A stretch of DNA of 64,000 nt from Planctomycetota bacterium (GCA_029259745.1 JAJDEO010000051.1:17213-81212), one strand, 5' to 3'; shown: positions 45,841 to 55,060, numbered from the stretch's first letter. Translations and numbers: made by a program. Notes: generated by a model not told the origin, from the sequence alone.

Positions 45841-48800
45841 TCAGGCGCTGGCTTCCACGGTGATGTCGTCCTCGGCACCCGCGATGTCGTCGAACGAGCG
45901 CCCCGACGCCTGCGACTCCTCGACCTGTTCCATCGTCAGGCTCAGCGCGCGGCTCACGCCGTGCTCCTGCATCGTGATCCCGAAGATCGTGTCGGCGTAG
46001 GACATCGTGCGCCGTGCGTGCGTCACGACGACGAACTGACTCTGGCCGAGGAAGTCCTCGAGCACCGTGCAGAAGCGATCGATGTTCGTTTCGTCGAGCG
46101 CGGCATCGACTTCGTCGAGCAGACACACAGGACTCGGCCGCGTCTTGAACAGAGCGAACAAGAGCCCGACCGCCGTCATCGTGCGCTCGCCACCTGACAG
46201 CAGCGAGATCGAGCGAGCGTCCTTGCCCGGAGGCGCCGCGACGATGTCGACGCCGGCCTCGAGGACGTCGTCGCCCTCCTTCATCGTGATGTCGGCCTTA
46301 CCGCCGTGGAACAGCTTGCGGAAGATCGTCCGGAAGTTGTCGCGCACCTCCTCGAACGTCTTGATGAAGCGTTCCTTCGACTCCTTGTTCAGGCGCGTGA
46401 TCGTCTCGGCGAGCTTGCCCTTGGCCGAGTCGAGGTCGTCGCGCTGCCCGGTGATCTCGCCGAGGCGTTCGTCGACCTCGGCAAGTTCGTCGATCGCGCC
46501 GAGGTTGACGTTGCCCATGCGCGCCATCTTCTGGCGCAGCTGCTCGATCTCGGCTTCGATGGCATCCCAGTCGAGTTCAGCGACGGGCTCGGATGCGACG
46601 TGTTCGGTGGTCGCCACCTCGTCGGCGGCTTCAGGCTCGGTCTCGGCCTGTACCTCGTCGACGACGTCACTCCCTTCACTCTCGTCCGACTCTTCGTCGT
46701 CGTCCGCAGTGCTCGCCGCGGGCAGTGAATCGAGCGGTTCGACGGCCAGTTCGTCCGTCTCAAGGTCGACGTCGAGTTCGTCGATGACCTTCTGGCGCAG
46801 TGTGTCGCGGTGAATGCGCGCTTCCTGCTCGCGCATCCGGTGCTTGGCCAGGCCGTCGGCCGCCGCCTCGAGCGCCGACTCGGCCGTCGCGATTGCCGCG
46901 CGGTGCTCCACGAGCTTCTCGTGCAGCTCGGCCCCCACCTGCTTGGCCTGCTCGAGCTCCTTGGCGCAGCGTTCGCGCTCACTCTCGACCTCGCCGGTGC
47001 GCTCGACGAGTTCGTCGGCCTCGACGCGCTGCGCCGTTTCCTGGTCGCCGAGCTGATCGAGTTCGGCGCGCGTCCGGCGCAGGTCTTCTTCGCGTTCCGT
47101 CAACGCGCGCTGGGCCTGACGAAGTTCCGTCGTCAGGCCTTCGCGACGTTCTTCGCGACGGCTCAGCTCCGACTGCGCAACACCGACAGCCGCCTGCGTC
47201 TTGGCGACGGTCTCGTCGAGCGAGCCACGCTGTGCCGTGCGCGCCTCTTCCTCGGCCTGGTCACGCTCGACGGCCGCTGCCAACTCGGCCTCACGCTCCT
47301 TGGCATGGCGCTGCGTGGCGACCACGTCGACGAGTTCGCGCGCGAGCTGCTCGAGATCGTGCTCGTGTGACGCAACATCACGGCGCAGCGCCTCACGCCG
47401 CGCGACGACCTGGCGCTGCTCCTCGCGTGCGCGCTCGCGCTCGGCTTCGAACTTGCGGACGCGCGTGTTGGCCCCGTCGAGATCGCCCTCGAGCGCCACG
47501 AGCATGTCGAGATGCTGAGAACGCTCGGCCGTCACGGCGGCCAGCTCCTGACGCAGGCCAGCCACGACGCGCTTGAGTTCGTCGGCCTCGGCCTGACGCG
47601 CGACGAGCCCGCCTTCGCGTCCCGAGCGACCGCCGCGTAGCACACCGCGCTCGTCCATCAACTCGCCCGACGGCGTGACGTATGCCGTCACCCCGTCCGG
47701 CGTCACATCGAGGAAAGCCTCGGCGCTGGAGACGAGCCGCACGTGCCCGAGCAGCGTGTTGACGGCCTCGCGCTCGCCCGTGATCGTGAGGCGGTCGATG
47801 AGTCGCTCGCCCGACGCAGCTCCGTCGTGGGGACGCGTGCCCGCGCGCGGAAGCAGCATGACGCGCCCGGCCTCGCGCTCGCGCAGCACCTCAAGCGCCT
47901 CCAGGCCATGGGCACGCGAAGAGACGATGACGGCCTCAGCCGATGCCCCCAGCGCCGCCTCGACGGCTTCGGTCAGGTCCGTCGGTGCGCGCACGTGGTC
48001 GACGACGAGACTCTCGACGCCGTCCATCTCCGACTCGAGCAGCGTGCGCGCGCCGTGCGAGACACCCTCACGCCGTGCGATGAGTTCTTCGATCGCAGCG
48101 CGGCGCGAATCGTTGGCCGCGAGCTGCTCGCGCAGCGTCACCTGACGGCTGTCGAGCACCTCGATCTCGCTCGCGAGACCGTCCTTGCGACGCCGACGTT
48201 CCTCGACATCCTGCTGCGCGGCCTCGAGCGACGCGTCAAGATCCTGCGTGCCGAGGTCGAGCTTGCCTTCGATCGACTGGTGCTCAGCGAGCTGCGCGCC
48301 CAGAGCCACGCAACGCTCCGAGATGCGATCGCGCGACGCCGAGAGCCCGGCCTCGCGTGACCCCGTCGTCGCGAGGAGGTTGCGCGTCTCGGTAAGTTCG
48401 GAGGCGCGTTCGAGCGCTTCGTTGCGGCGCACGGCGTCGGCGCGCAACCACTCGTCGAGCGAGCGCTGCGCAGCCGTGTGCGCGGTTTGCTTTTCGGTGA
48501 GCACGGCGCGGCACGACTCGCTCTCGCGCGTCAGTTCCTCGCTGCGCGCCTCGATCGCCGCGACCTCTTCACGGCGATCCGTGAGCCCGTTCTCGAGCAA
48601 CTCGATGCGTTCGGAAAGCGCCGCACGTCGCTCGGCGAACTCGGCCAGCCGCTCCTCGAGCGCGTGCTTGCGCTGACCGAGAGCCTCGGCCGCACCCGTC
48701 GCCTGGCGGAAGGCCTCGGCCGCTGCGTCGACCTTGCCGCGGGCGCCATCGAGATCCGTCTGCATGGCCTCGAGCGCCGCGCGCGCTTCGTTGACCTGCA

Positions 48801-49578
48801 CGCGCGCCTGGGCTTCGCTCTCTTCGAGCCCGCCGCCGGCGCCGCTGAGTTCATCGAGCTGGTCGCCCAGCTCCGACCAGCGATGCGAGTAGAAGAGCGC
48901 CTTGAGCTTCGTGACGCGTTCGCGCGCAGCGACGTAGCTGCGCGCGCGTCCGGCCTGGTTCTTCAGCGACCGCGAGCGCTTCTCGAGCTCCTCGACGATG
49001 TCGCCGAGACGCAGCAGGTTCTGCTCGGTGCGGGCCAGCTTCAGCTCGGCCTCGCGGCGCTGCGCGCGGTAGCGACTGATGCCGGCCGCTTCCTCGAAGA
49101 TGCGCCGCCGCTCGGCCGGGTTGGCGGAGAGGATCGCGTCGATGCGCCCCTGCTCCATGATCGAGTAGGCCGACGTCCCGAGCCCGGTGTCCATCAGCAG
49201 GTTGCGGATGTCCTTCAGGCGCGCCGCCTGCCGGTTGATGAGGTACTCGCTCTCACCGGAGCGGTAGAGGCGCCGCGTGAGGACGACTTCCGTGAAGTCG
49301 ATCGACATCGAGCCGTCGCTGTTGTCGAAGACGAGCGACGCCTCGGCGAAGTTGCGCGCTCCACGCGCGCCGTTGCCCTTGAAGACGACGTCCATCATCT
49401 CGTCGCCGCGCAGGTGCGTCGGGCGCTGTTCGCCGAGCACCCACTTCACGGCGTCCATGACGTTCGACTTGCCGCAGCCGTTCGGGCCGACGATCGCGGT
49501 CAAGCCCGCGGGCAGCTCGAGCGTGGTGCGGTCGGCGAACGACTTGAAACCAAAGAGTTCGATGCGAGTCAGGCGCAT
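45841..49578 (-). CDS. smc: Chromosome segregation protein SMC
   Basis: Condensin ATPase that compacts and segregates chromosomes. It is 1,245 aa. The N-terminal head has Walker A GPNGCGKSNVMDAVKWVLGE (~32); two long coiled coils flank a hinge (~510-650, GVESLVVDHVRAPTDLTEAV); and the C-terminal head has the signature SLLSGGERTMTAVGLLFALF and Walker B VCLLDEVDAALDETNID. A ~70-residue acidic insertion (DDDEESDESEGSDVVDEVQA and flanks, ~935-1010) interrupts the C-terminal coiled coil before the conserved MGNVNLGAIDEL segment. ATG 49576-49578 is the standard family start; it overlaps the ATP-cone gene by 10 bp. A hairpin lies after the stop. Confidence 0.96.
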   Translation of the reverse strand: MRLTRIELFGFKSFADRTTLELPAGLTAIVGPNGCGKSNVMDAVKWVLGEQRPTHLRGDEMMDVVFKGNGARGARNFAEASLVFDNSDGSMSIDFTEVVLTRRLYRSGESEYLINRQAARLKDIRNLLMDTGLGTSAYSIMEQGRIDAILSANPAERRRIFEEAAGISRYRAQRREAELKLARTEQNLLRLGDIVEELEKRSRSLKNQAGRARSYVAARERVTKLKALFYSHRWSELGDQLDELSGAGGGLEESEAQARVQVNEARAALEAMQTDLDGARGKVDAAAEAFRQATGAAEALGQRKHALEERLAEFAERRAALSERIELLENGLTDRREEVAAIEARSEELTRESESCRAVLTEKQTAHTAAQRSLDEWLRADAVRRNEALERASELTETRNLLATTGSREAGLSASRDRISERCVALGAQLAEHQSIEGKLDLGTQDLDASLEAAQQDVEERRRRKDGLASEIEVLDSRQVTLREQLAANDSRRAAIEELIARREGVSHGARTLLESEMDGVESLVVDHVRAPTDLTEAVEAALGASAEAVIVSSRAHGLEALEVLREREAGRVMLLPRAGTRPHDGAASGERLIDRLTITGEREAVNTLLGHVRLVSSAEAFLDVTPDGVTAYVTPSGELMDERGVLRGGRSGREGGLVARQAEADELKRVVAGLRQELAAVTAERSQHLDMLVALEGDLDGANTRVRKFEAERERAREEQRQVVARREALRRDVASHEHDLEQLARELVDVVATQRHAKEREAELAAAVERDQAEEEARTAQRGSLDETVAKTQAAVGVAQSELSRREERREGLTTELRQAQRALTEREEDLRRTRAELDQLGDQETAQRVEADELVERTGEVESERERCAKELEQAKQVGAELHEKLVEHRAAIATAESALEAAADGLAKHRMREQEARIHRDTLRQKVIDELDVDLETDELAVEPLDSLPAASTADDDEESDESEGSDVVDEVQAETEPEAADEVATTEHVASEPVAELDWDAIEAEIEQLRQKMARMGNVNLGAIDELAEVDERLGEITGQRDDLDSAKGKLAETITRLNKESKERFIKTFEEVRDNFRTIFRKLFHGGKADITMKEGDDVLEAGVDIVAAPPGKDARSISLLSGGERTMTAVGLLFALFKTRPSPVCLLDEVDAALDETNIDRFCTVLEDFLGQSQFVVVTHARRTMSYADTIFGITMQEHGVSRALSLTMEQVEESQASGRSFDDIAGAEDDITVEASA

Positions 49579-51239
49579 GGATGTGGGGCCAGGGGCAAGG
49601 ACGACAGCGAATGCAAGAGACGGTCGCGGCGCCCGACGGTGCGGGGCAGCGGAGCCATGGGATGCAGCGGGAGCGAGGTGAGGAGCCGCGCGAGGGCGCG
49701 CCCGTCGGACGAGCTGGCAAGCGGGACATCGTAGGCGAAGGCGACGCGCTCGGTGTCGAGCTCCCAGCGATCACGCAGGTGCGGATGACGTGCGAGGTCC
49801 TCGGTCCCGAAGTGATGCAGAAGACGGCGTGGTGCCGGGTGGACGAGCCGCCCGAGTGTCGCGCTGAGACGACGCGCCAGGCGCAGCGCAGCGCGCGGCG
49901 AAGTGACGCCGAGCAGCCCGAAGGCCACGTCGAGGCCCGCGATCATGAGGCGTCCGCCCCGCGGGCCGGGGATCGCGACGCCGTGCGCGGCAAGCGTCGC
50001 AGCGTTCGGCCAGGCCGGCGCCCCTGCCATGACAGCGCGCGCGTCGAAGGCTTGCTGGGCGAGGAGTGCCGTGCGCGAGACGCGCGCGAGGAAGCGGTCG
50101 ATGGCTCCGGCCGTGTCGACGACGTCGAGCGCGAGGCCGGCGGCGTTCAGCGTCACCGCGTGTTCGGTGACACCGCAGCTCGGGGCGCGGCGCCGAATCG
50201 TGAGCGTGTCGCGCACGCTTTCTTCGCGGGACCAGCTCTGCGCGGCACCGGGCGTGGCGAGCGCAGACATCACGACGGATCCGCGCAGCGCACGACCGCG
50301 TCGAGACGTGACGAGTTCGAGCAACGCGGGCACGAGTTCGGGGCGTTCGACGACGTACTCGACGTCGGCCCAGCCGGGGCGCGCGATGACGTCGACGAGC
50401 TGCCGTGCATCGGACACCAACACGACGACCGGCGCCGTGCTGGACGCGCGCAGGACGGCGAGCTCGTGCACCGTCACGACGGCCGCATCCACGACGACCT
50501 GGTCGACGCGCCCGGGCACGAGCACGTCGTCGAGCGCAATGTGCCCGCGCTCGTGGGCCGCCATGACCGCCTCGGGATAGATCTCGCGCGCGGCGTACTC
50601 GGCGAGCACTTCGCGGCCCGCGCGACGCACGACATCGTCGCCCGGGCGGGCGTCGGCGAGGCGCTCACGCAGCGCACGCGGCGAGAGAAGCGCCGCGCCG
50701 CGACCGACGCGCCCCGCGAGACCGCGGCGCGCGAGTTCGTGGTCGACCCATTCACGCATGAGCCCGTCGTGAGGTTCGATGAGACCAGACGCGAAAAGGC
50801 GGCGCTCGACGGCCTCGGCGACATCGTCGGCCACGCTGCGCTCGACGGATGCATCACTCGCCATCCACTCGACGAGCCGGCCCTTCGAGAACGTGTCCTC
50901 GGCCGTCGCGTGCGAACCCGATCCACGCCAGTGTCGGCGCGCGCGATCGACGGCGCGCCACGCGTGGGCGGCACCGGAGCAGCCCGACGACTCGAGCACC
51001 TCGACGGCCAGGGCCGCCACGTCCGTGCTCGTCCAGACGGCCTCGCGCTGACTCGACAGCAACGTGGTGTGCACGATCTGCGCGAAGTCGTCGCCCAGCG
51101 ACGTCCCGGCCGGCGCTTCACCCGACGCCGCGAGGGCCTCGGACAACGCGCGCCCGAGCTTGTCGCGCTCGAACGGCTCGCAGCGCCCGTCGCGCTTGTA
51201 GATCTCGCCCGCGCGAGTGACGGCCTCAGCTCTACGCAC
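49569..51239 (-). CDS. ATP-cone protein, possibly a degenerate anaerobic ribonucleotide reductase relative
   Basis: Protein of 556 aa. Residues ~5-100 form an ATP-cone (IYKRDGRCEPFERDKLGRAL, then a helix-rich part), the nucleotide-sensing module of NrdR and ribonucleotide reductases. The middle part (EYAAREIYPEAVMAAHERGH followed by IALDDVLV) recalls the 'G.ihihDl' region near the start of class III reductase NrdD. The C-terminal half has no recognisable active-site cysteines, zinc-binding CxxC pairs or glycyl-radical loop, so it is not a working reductase. The start is GTG 51237-51239, overlapping the nrdR stop by 8 bases, and its stop overlaps smc by 10. It may sense dNTP/ATP levels together with NrdR (inference). 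Confidence 0.5.
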   Translation of the reverse strand: MRRAEAVTRAGEIYKRDGRCEPFERDKLGRALSEALAASGEAPAGTSLGDDFAQIVHTTLLSSQREAVWTSTDVAALAVEVLESSGCSGAAHAWRAVDRARRHWRGSGSHATAEDTFSKGRLVEWMASDASVERSVADDVAEAVERRLFASGLIEPHDGLMREWVDHELARRGLAGRVGRGAALLSPRALRERLADARPGDDVVRRAGREVLAEYAAREIYPEAVMAAHERGHIALDDVLVPGRVDQVVVDAAVVTVHELAVLRASSTAPVVVLVSDARQLVDVIARPGWADVEYVVERPELVPALLELVTSRRGRALRGSVVMSALATPGAAQSWSREESVRDTLTIRRRAPSCGVTEHAVTLNAAGLALDVVDTAGAIDRFLARVSRTALLAQQAFDARAVMAGAPAWPNAATLAAHGVAIPGPRGGRLMIAGLDVAFGLLGVTSPRAALRLARRLSATLGRLVHPAPRRLLHHFGTEDLARHPHLRDRWELDTERVAFAYDVPLASSSDGRALARLLTSLPLHPMAPLPRTVGRRDRLLHSLSSLPLAPHPCA

Positions 51240-51729
51240 CGGGCAGCTCCTCACTCGTCGGGTGCCGGTCGTCGACGGACCGTCCGAGCAGCGGTCGCAG
51301 CTCGTCGATGAACTCGTTGACGTCCTTGAACTCGCGGTAGACGGACGCAAAGCGCACGTAGGCGACGTGATCGACGTCGCGCAGGGCCTCCATGACCCGG
51401 TGGCCGACGTATTTGCTCGCGACCTCCTTGTCGAACATCTCGTGCAGCTGGGTCTCGATGTCGGAGACGAGCGACTCCATGGTCTCCGTGGTCACGGGCC
51501 GCTTCTGGCACGCGATCATGAGGCTGCGCAGGATCTTCCCGCGCTCGAACGGCACCCGCGTGCCATCCTTCTTCACGACCCGCAGCGGCGTCTCGCCGAC
51601 GCGCTCATATGTCGTGAAACGCCCGTTGCACTCGAGGCATTCACGCCGACGGCGGATGACATCAGCCTCGCCGGACGTGCGCGAGTCGATGACACGATCG
51701 TTGTTGGCCTTGCAATAGGGGCAGCGCAC
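51232..51729 (-). CDS. nrdR: Transcriptional repressor NrdR
   Basis: Repressor of ribonucleotide reductase genes that reads (d)ATP through an ATP-cone. It is 165 aa (E. coli 149). The zinc ribbon has CPYCKANNDRVIDSR and RRRECLECNGRFTTYERV (two CxxC pairs), and the ATP-cone spans ~48-140 (VVKKDGTRVPFERGKILRSL). The family begins M-x-C-P-x-C, so GTG 51727-51729 (V-R-C-P-Y-C) is the start; the ~100 upstream residues of the open frame are arginine-rich and not supported. No NrdR box was seen near this gene, and no reductase gene is in the window. Confidence 0.95.
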   Translation of the reverse strand: MRCPYCKANNDRVIDSRTSGEADVIRRRRECLECNGRFTTYERVGETPLRVVKKDGTRVPFERGKILRSLMIACQKRPVTTETMESLVSDIETQLHEMFDKEVASKYVGHRVMEALRDVDHVAYVRFASVYREFKDVNEFIDELRPLLGRSVDDRHPTSEELPGA

Positions 51730-51867
51730 CGGGGGCCCGTCCTCCTCCTCGTGTTCGAATCGCTGGTGGCGTGCCCGCTCACCCGCAGCGACGCAGTATC
51801 CCACAAGATGGAGCGTTTCCAAGTCATCCAACCGCAAACCCTTGCGTTGAAATCCGAACACCGCTGC

Positions 51868-51890
51868 GATCCGGCCCGAAACCCGGGATC
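51868..51890 (-). terminator. Possible terminator after the substrate-binding lipoprotein gene
   Basis: GATCCGG (51868-51874) pairs with CCGGGATC (51883-51890) with one bulged G, loop of 8. It lies 18 bp beyond the stop of the lipoprotein gene and before nrdR. There is no T-run, so this is a weak call. Confidence 0.3.
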
Positions 51891-51908
51891 GGTCGCGGCC
51901 GGCGGGCT

Positions 51909-53012
51909 CTAGCGGCTCGTCCGCTCGACGAAGCGCGACGGTCCGCCCAGGATCACGCGTTCGAGCACGATTCCCTTCTCCGTGGGGTTGCCCTCGGGGT
52001 TCATCGAGATGACGCCCGTCACTCCCGGCCACTCGCGGATCGAGTCGAGGCGCTTGGCCATCCCCACGCCGTCGAGCGACGGATCGAAGACCGAAAGGAC
52101 GGCCCGGGTGCTGTCGTACATGAGGGCCGCGAAATCCGAGGGCGGCACCTGGTGGACGGCCGTGTAGCGTTCGACGAAGGGAGTCACGGAGGCCTCCCGG
52201 GGGTCGTCGACGTGGAAATGGCTCGTGTGATAGGCGTCGCGGACCTTGGTCGGCAGGATCTCGCGCAGCTCGTCGCTGTCCCAGCCGTCGCCGCCGAGCA
52301 GGACCAGCTCACCGAGGCGCTCGTGGCTCGCGGCGCGGACCATGCGGGCCACGTCACCGCCGTAGCCGGCCATGAGAGCTCCGTCGACATCGAGGGCGGC
52401 CACGCGATCGAGCACGTCCGCGCTGGACGGGTCGTCGGCCCAGTAGCCGATCTCGGCCACGATGACGCCGCGCTGGCGCGAGAATGCCTCCTCGAAGGCG
52501 CCCGCGAGCCCGACCGAGTAGCTCGTGCCGAGGTCGACGACGACGGCGATGCGCTTGAGGTCGAGCGTCTGGCGCGCGAAGGCCGCGAGGGCCTCGGCGG
52601 CATCGCCATCGTCGTAGCAGAAGCGGAAGGCGAAGGGGTTGTCGGCCGTGACTTCGACGCCCGTGGCGGAGGGCGTCAAGAACGGCACCTGATGCCGACG
52701 CGCCACGACGGCCGCGGCCTTGGCGGCGTCCGTCCCGATCGGCCCGATCACGACCGTCGCGCCCTGACGCACGAGCGCCTCGAAGGCGCCGATGGTTCCG
52801 CTGACCGTCCCGCCGGTGTCCTGGACGATCGGCTGGAACTCGGTACCCGAGTCCTCGACGGCGAGCATGAACCCCTCGTAGGCCTCGTTCCCCCATCCCG
52901 AGAGGTCGTCGCTCGTGAGCGGCAGAAGGACACCGACGGTCGGTTTGCGCTCGACGCACCCGCCGACGAGCAGGCCGAACAGAACGAGCAACGCGGCAAC
53001 TCGCTGCCTCAT
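51909..53012 (-). CDS. Substrate-binding lipoprotein (LivJ-type periplasmic-binding fold)
   Basis: Protein of 367 aa with a lipoprotein signal (MRQRVAALLVLFGLLVGG then Cys). The mature part is a type I periplasmic-binding protein of the branched-chain amino acid family: VGVLLPLTSDDLSGWGNEAY, VVIGPIGTDAAKAAAVVARR, VPFLTPSATGVEV and RIAVVVDLGTSYSVGLAGAF. No ABC permease or ATPase is nearby, so it may instead sense a ligand for the kinase, or resemble LpoA-type activators. Start ATG overlaps the stop of the Ser/Thr kinase gene (ATGA), so the two are co-translated. Confidence 0.82.
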   Translation of the reverse strand: MRQRVAALLVLFGLLVGGCVERKPTVGVLLPLTSDDLSGWGNEAYEGFMLAVEDSGTEFQPIVQDTGGTVSGTIGAFEALVRQGATVVIGPIGTDAAKAAAVVARRHQVPFLTPSATGVEVTADNPFAFRFCYDDGDAAEALAAFARQTLDLKRIAVVVDLGTSYSVGLAGAFEEAFSRQRGVIVAEIGYWADDPSSADVLDRVAALDVDGALMAGYGGDVARMVRAASHERLGELVLLGGDGWDSDELREILPTKVRDAYHTSHFHVDDPREASVTPFVERYTAVHQVPPSDFAALMYDSTRAVLSVFDPSLDGVGMAKRLDSIREWPGVTGVISMNPEGNPTEKGIVLERVILGGPSRFVERTSR

Positions 53013-55045
53013 CGGTCCCCCTCGCGAGCCATGCGATAGCGGTGCTGGATCCAGCCCGTCTCGTCGCCGCGGAACACGACGGTGAGCAGCTCGAGGTCTT
53101 CGGGCTGTAGCGCCTCGAGCGTCTCGAGCACGTGGAAGCGCACCCAGGGGTCGGGCGACCGCGCGATGTCGGCGACGTGCTCGGCCACGCTCGGGTCGCC
53201 CAAGGCGGCGATGGCGCGCAACACGGCCACCTTGCCCACCCGGTCGTCGCGCTCGCGCAGCGCATCGACGAGGCGCCCCAGGCTGGTCGAGTCACCCACC
53301 TCACCGAGGACGACCGCCGCGTTCTTCGCAACGAGTGAGTCGGGATCGCCGAGCAGCCGCTCGAGCGCCAGCAGCCAGCGCCGACGCCCTTGGGCCGTGG
53401 TCTCGCGGCCGATCGCATCGCGCACCGCACGCACGGTGCGTACCTTCGTCGAGCGCAGCGTCTCGGCGAGCAGTGGCGCCCCGGCGCTCCCCATCGCCAA
53501 CGCCACCTTCACGTCGATCGTGCGCAAGCGTTGCAAGACGAGCTCGAGGTCGCCGGCATCGAGCAACCGCGTGACTTCGTCGGCCATCTCGAGGATGCGC
53601 CGCTGACGTTCATCAGGCGAGAGGTCGACCGCCAACTCGCTCGCGCTCTGCAACGCGCCCAAGGTCTCGGGGTCGGAGATCGTGCGCCCTACTTCTTGCA
53701 AGATGACGGACGCCCGTCCGCCGCTCCCACCCTGAACCGTGAGAGCCGCGAGCAGCGCGACGATCGTGAGCCCCATGCCGGCCAGCGCCCACGTGATGCG
53801 GTTGCGCTGCATCGAGCGCGCCAGGCGTCCGATCGGACCGAGCGGCCGCGCCAGGATCGGCTCATAGTTCAAGAAGCGCCGCAGGTCGTCGCCGAACTCG
53901 GCCGCGCTCTGGTAGCGCTTGTCGGGGTCTTTCTCGATCGCCTTCATGACGATCGTCTCGAGGTCACGCGACAAGCGCGGGTTGATGCGCGTCGGTGGCG
54001 GCGGGTCTTTTGTGATGATCTTGCGCAGCGCGTCGGCAACGTCTTTTCCCGCGAACGGCTGGTGCAGCGTCAGCAGCTCGTAGAGCGTGACACCGAGCGA
54101 GTAGATGTCACTGCGCTCGTCGATGCGCGCACGACGCGAGCTGGCTTGCTCGGGGCTGACGTAGGCCGGCGAGCCGACGAAGTCGCCCGTCTTGGTCAGG
54201 CTCTGGTCTTCGATGCCCTTCGCAAGACCGAAGTCGGAGAGCTTGACGTGCCCGTTTTCGGAGAGCAGCAGATTCGAGGGCTTGATGTCGCGGTGGATGA
54301 TGCCGTGGGCATGGGCGTGACGCAGAGCGTCGGCAGCATCGGCGGCGATCGACGCGGCCATGTGCTGGTAGTTGCGCAGGTCGATGACGATGCCTTCGGG
54401 CGCGCGCGGGTCGCCGGGCACGGTGCCGACGAGCTTGCGTCCCCGCGCCCACTCGCTGACGTCGACGTCGAGGTCGGGGCCGCTGATGAGTACGAAGCGA
54501 CGCCCGTGCGTGCGCGCCGAGCGCAGCTTGTCGACGATGTCGGCGAGGTCGAGCCCGCGCACGAGTTCCATCGCGAGGTACGCCGAGTCGCCACTGATGT
54601 TGAAGCCGTGGACGGCGACGATGCGCGGGTGCGAAAGGCGCGCGACAGCCGTCGCCTCGCGGCGGAAGCGATCGACGGCGCGCTGGTTGCGCAGCGCGCC
54701 CGAGGGCAGCACCTTCAGAGCGACCCGGCGCCCGAGCGAGAGCTGCTCGGCCTCGTACACCATGCCCATGCCACCACGGCCGATCTCGCCGATGATGCGG
54801 TAGTCATCGAGCTCCGAGCCGATGCCGACATGCCTGCCATCGCGCACGTCGGTGCTGGCACCTGAACCCGCGCGACGTTCGGCACGGCGATGAATCGCCT
54901 TGAGCGCGTCGGGCAGGCGCGGGTAGCGGCGCCGAAACTCGTCGGCGTCGATCGGGTGGTCGACCTCGAGGACACGCGACATGTCACGCACGACACGCGC
55001 AGGCGTCGCGTGGGTGCTGCGGTCTGTCTCGCGGTCGGGGGGCAT
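53009..55045 (-). CDS. Hanks-type Ser/Thr protein kinase with TM and HEAT-like repeats
   Basis: Protein of 678 aa. An N-terminal ~75 residues precede a kinase domain with IGEIGRGGMGMVYEAEQLSL, the ATP-binding Lys in RVALKVLPSG (~110), HRDIKPSN (~251), SDFGLAKG (~270) and SPAYVSPEQ. A ~50-residue insertion lies between the hinge (AMELVRGLDLADIV) and the helix before HRD. A single TM (~415-435, WALAGMGLTIVALLAALTV) is followed by a periplasmic region of HEAT-like repeats (LVAKNAAVVLGEVGDSTSLG; AVLRAIAALGDPSVAEHVAD; DPWVRFHVLETLEAL). An extended -10 box six bases before the ATG suggests a leaderless mRNA. It is coupled to a substrate-binding lipoprotein, which could be its extracytoplasmic partner (inference). 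Substrates unknown. Confidence 0.92.
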   Translation of the reverse strand: MPPDRETDRSTHATPARVVRDMSRVLEVDHPIDADEFRRRYPRLPDALKAIHRRAERRAGSGASTDVRDGRHVGIGSELDDYRIIGEIGRGGMGMVYEAEQLSLGRRVALKVLPSGALRNQRAVDRFRREATAVARLSHPRIVAVHGFNISGDSAYLAMELVRGLDLADIVDKLRSARTHGRRFVLISGPDLDVDVSEWARGRKLVGTVPGDPRAPEGIVIDLRNYQHMAASIAADAADALRHAHAHGIIHRDIKPSNLLLSENGHVKLSDFGLAKGIEDQSLTKTGDFVGSPAYVSPEQASSRRARIDERSDIYSLGVTLYELLTLHQPFAGKDVADALRKIITKDPPPPTRINPRLSRDLETIVMKAIEKDPDKRYQSAAEFGDDLRRFLNYEPILARPLGPIGRLARSMQRNRITWALAGMGLTIVALLAALTVQGGSGGRASVILQEVGRTISDPETLGALQSASELAVDLSPDERQRRILEMADEVTRLLDAGDLELVLQRLRTIDVKVALAMGSAGAPLLAETLRSTKVRTVRAVRDAIGRETTAQGRRRWLLALERLLGDPDSLVAKNAAVVLGEVGDSTSLGRLVDALRERDDRVGKVAVLRAIAALGDPSVAEHVADIARSPDPWVRFHVLETLEALQPEDLELLTVVFRGDETGWIQHRYRMAREGDR

Positions 55046-55051
55046 CGCCGT

Positions 55052-55060
55052 AGAATAGCA
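55052..55060 (-). promoter_or_regulatory. Extended -10 promoter, leaderless start of the kinase gene
   Basis: On the minus strand TGCTATTCT (55060-55052) is an extended -10 box. Six bases separate its end from the ATG (55045-55043), so +1 falls on the A of the start codon. No -35 hexamer or Shine-Dalgarno is seen. The spacing equals that at the UbiA-like gene. Confidence 0.5.

Noticed and set aside
49569..51239. Functional anaerobic ribonucleotide reductase
   Set aside because: No glycyl-radical loop, no active-site cysteines and no C-terminal zinc cysteines are visible; only the ATP-cone is secure.
51730..51908. NrdR box upstream of nrdR
   Set aside because: No 16-bp palindrome like the NrdR consensus was found in the gap.
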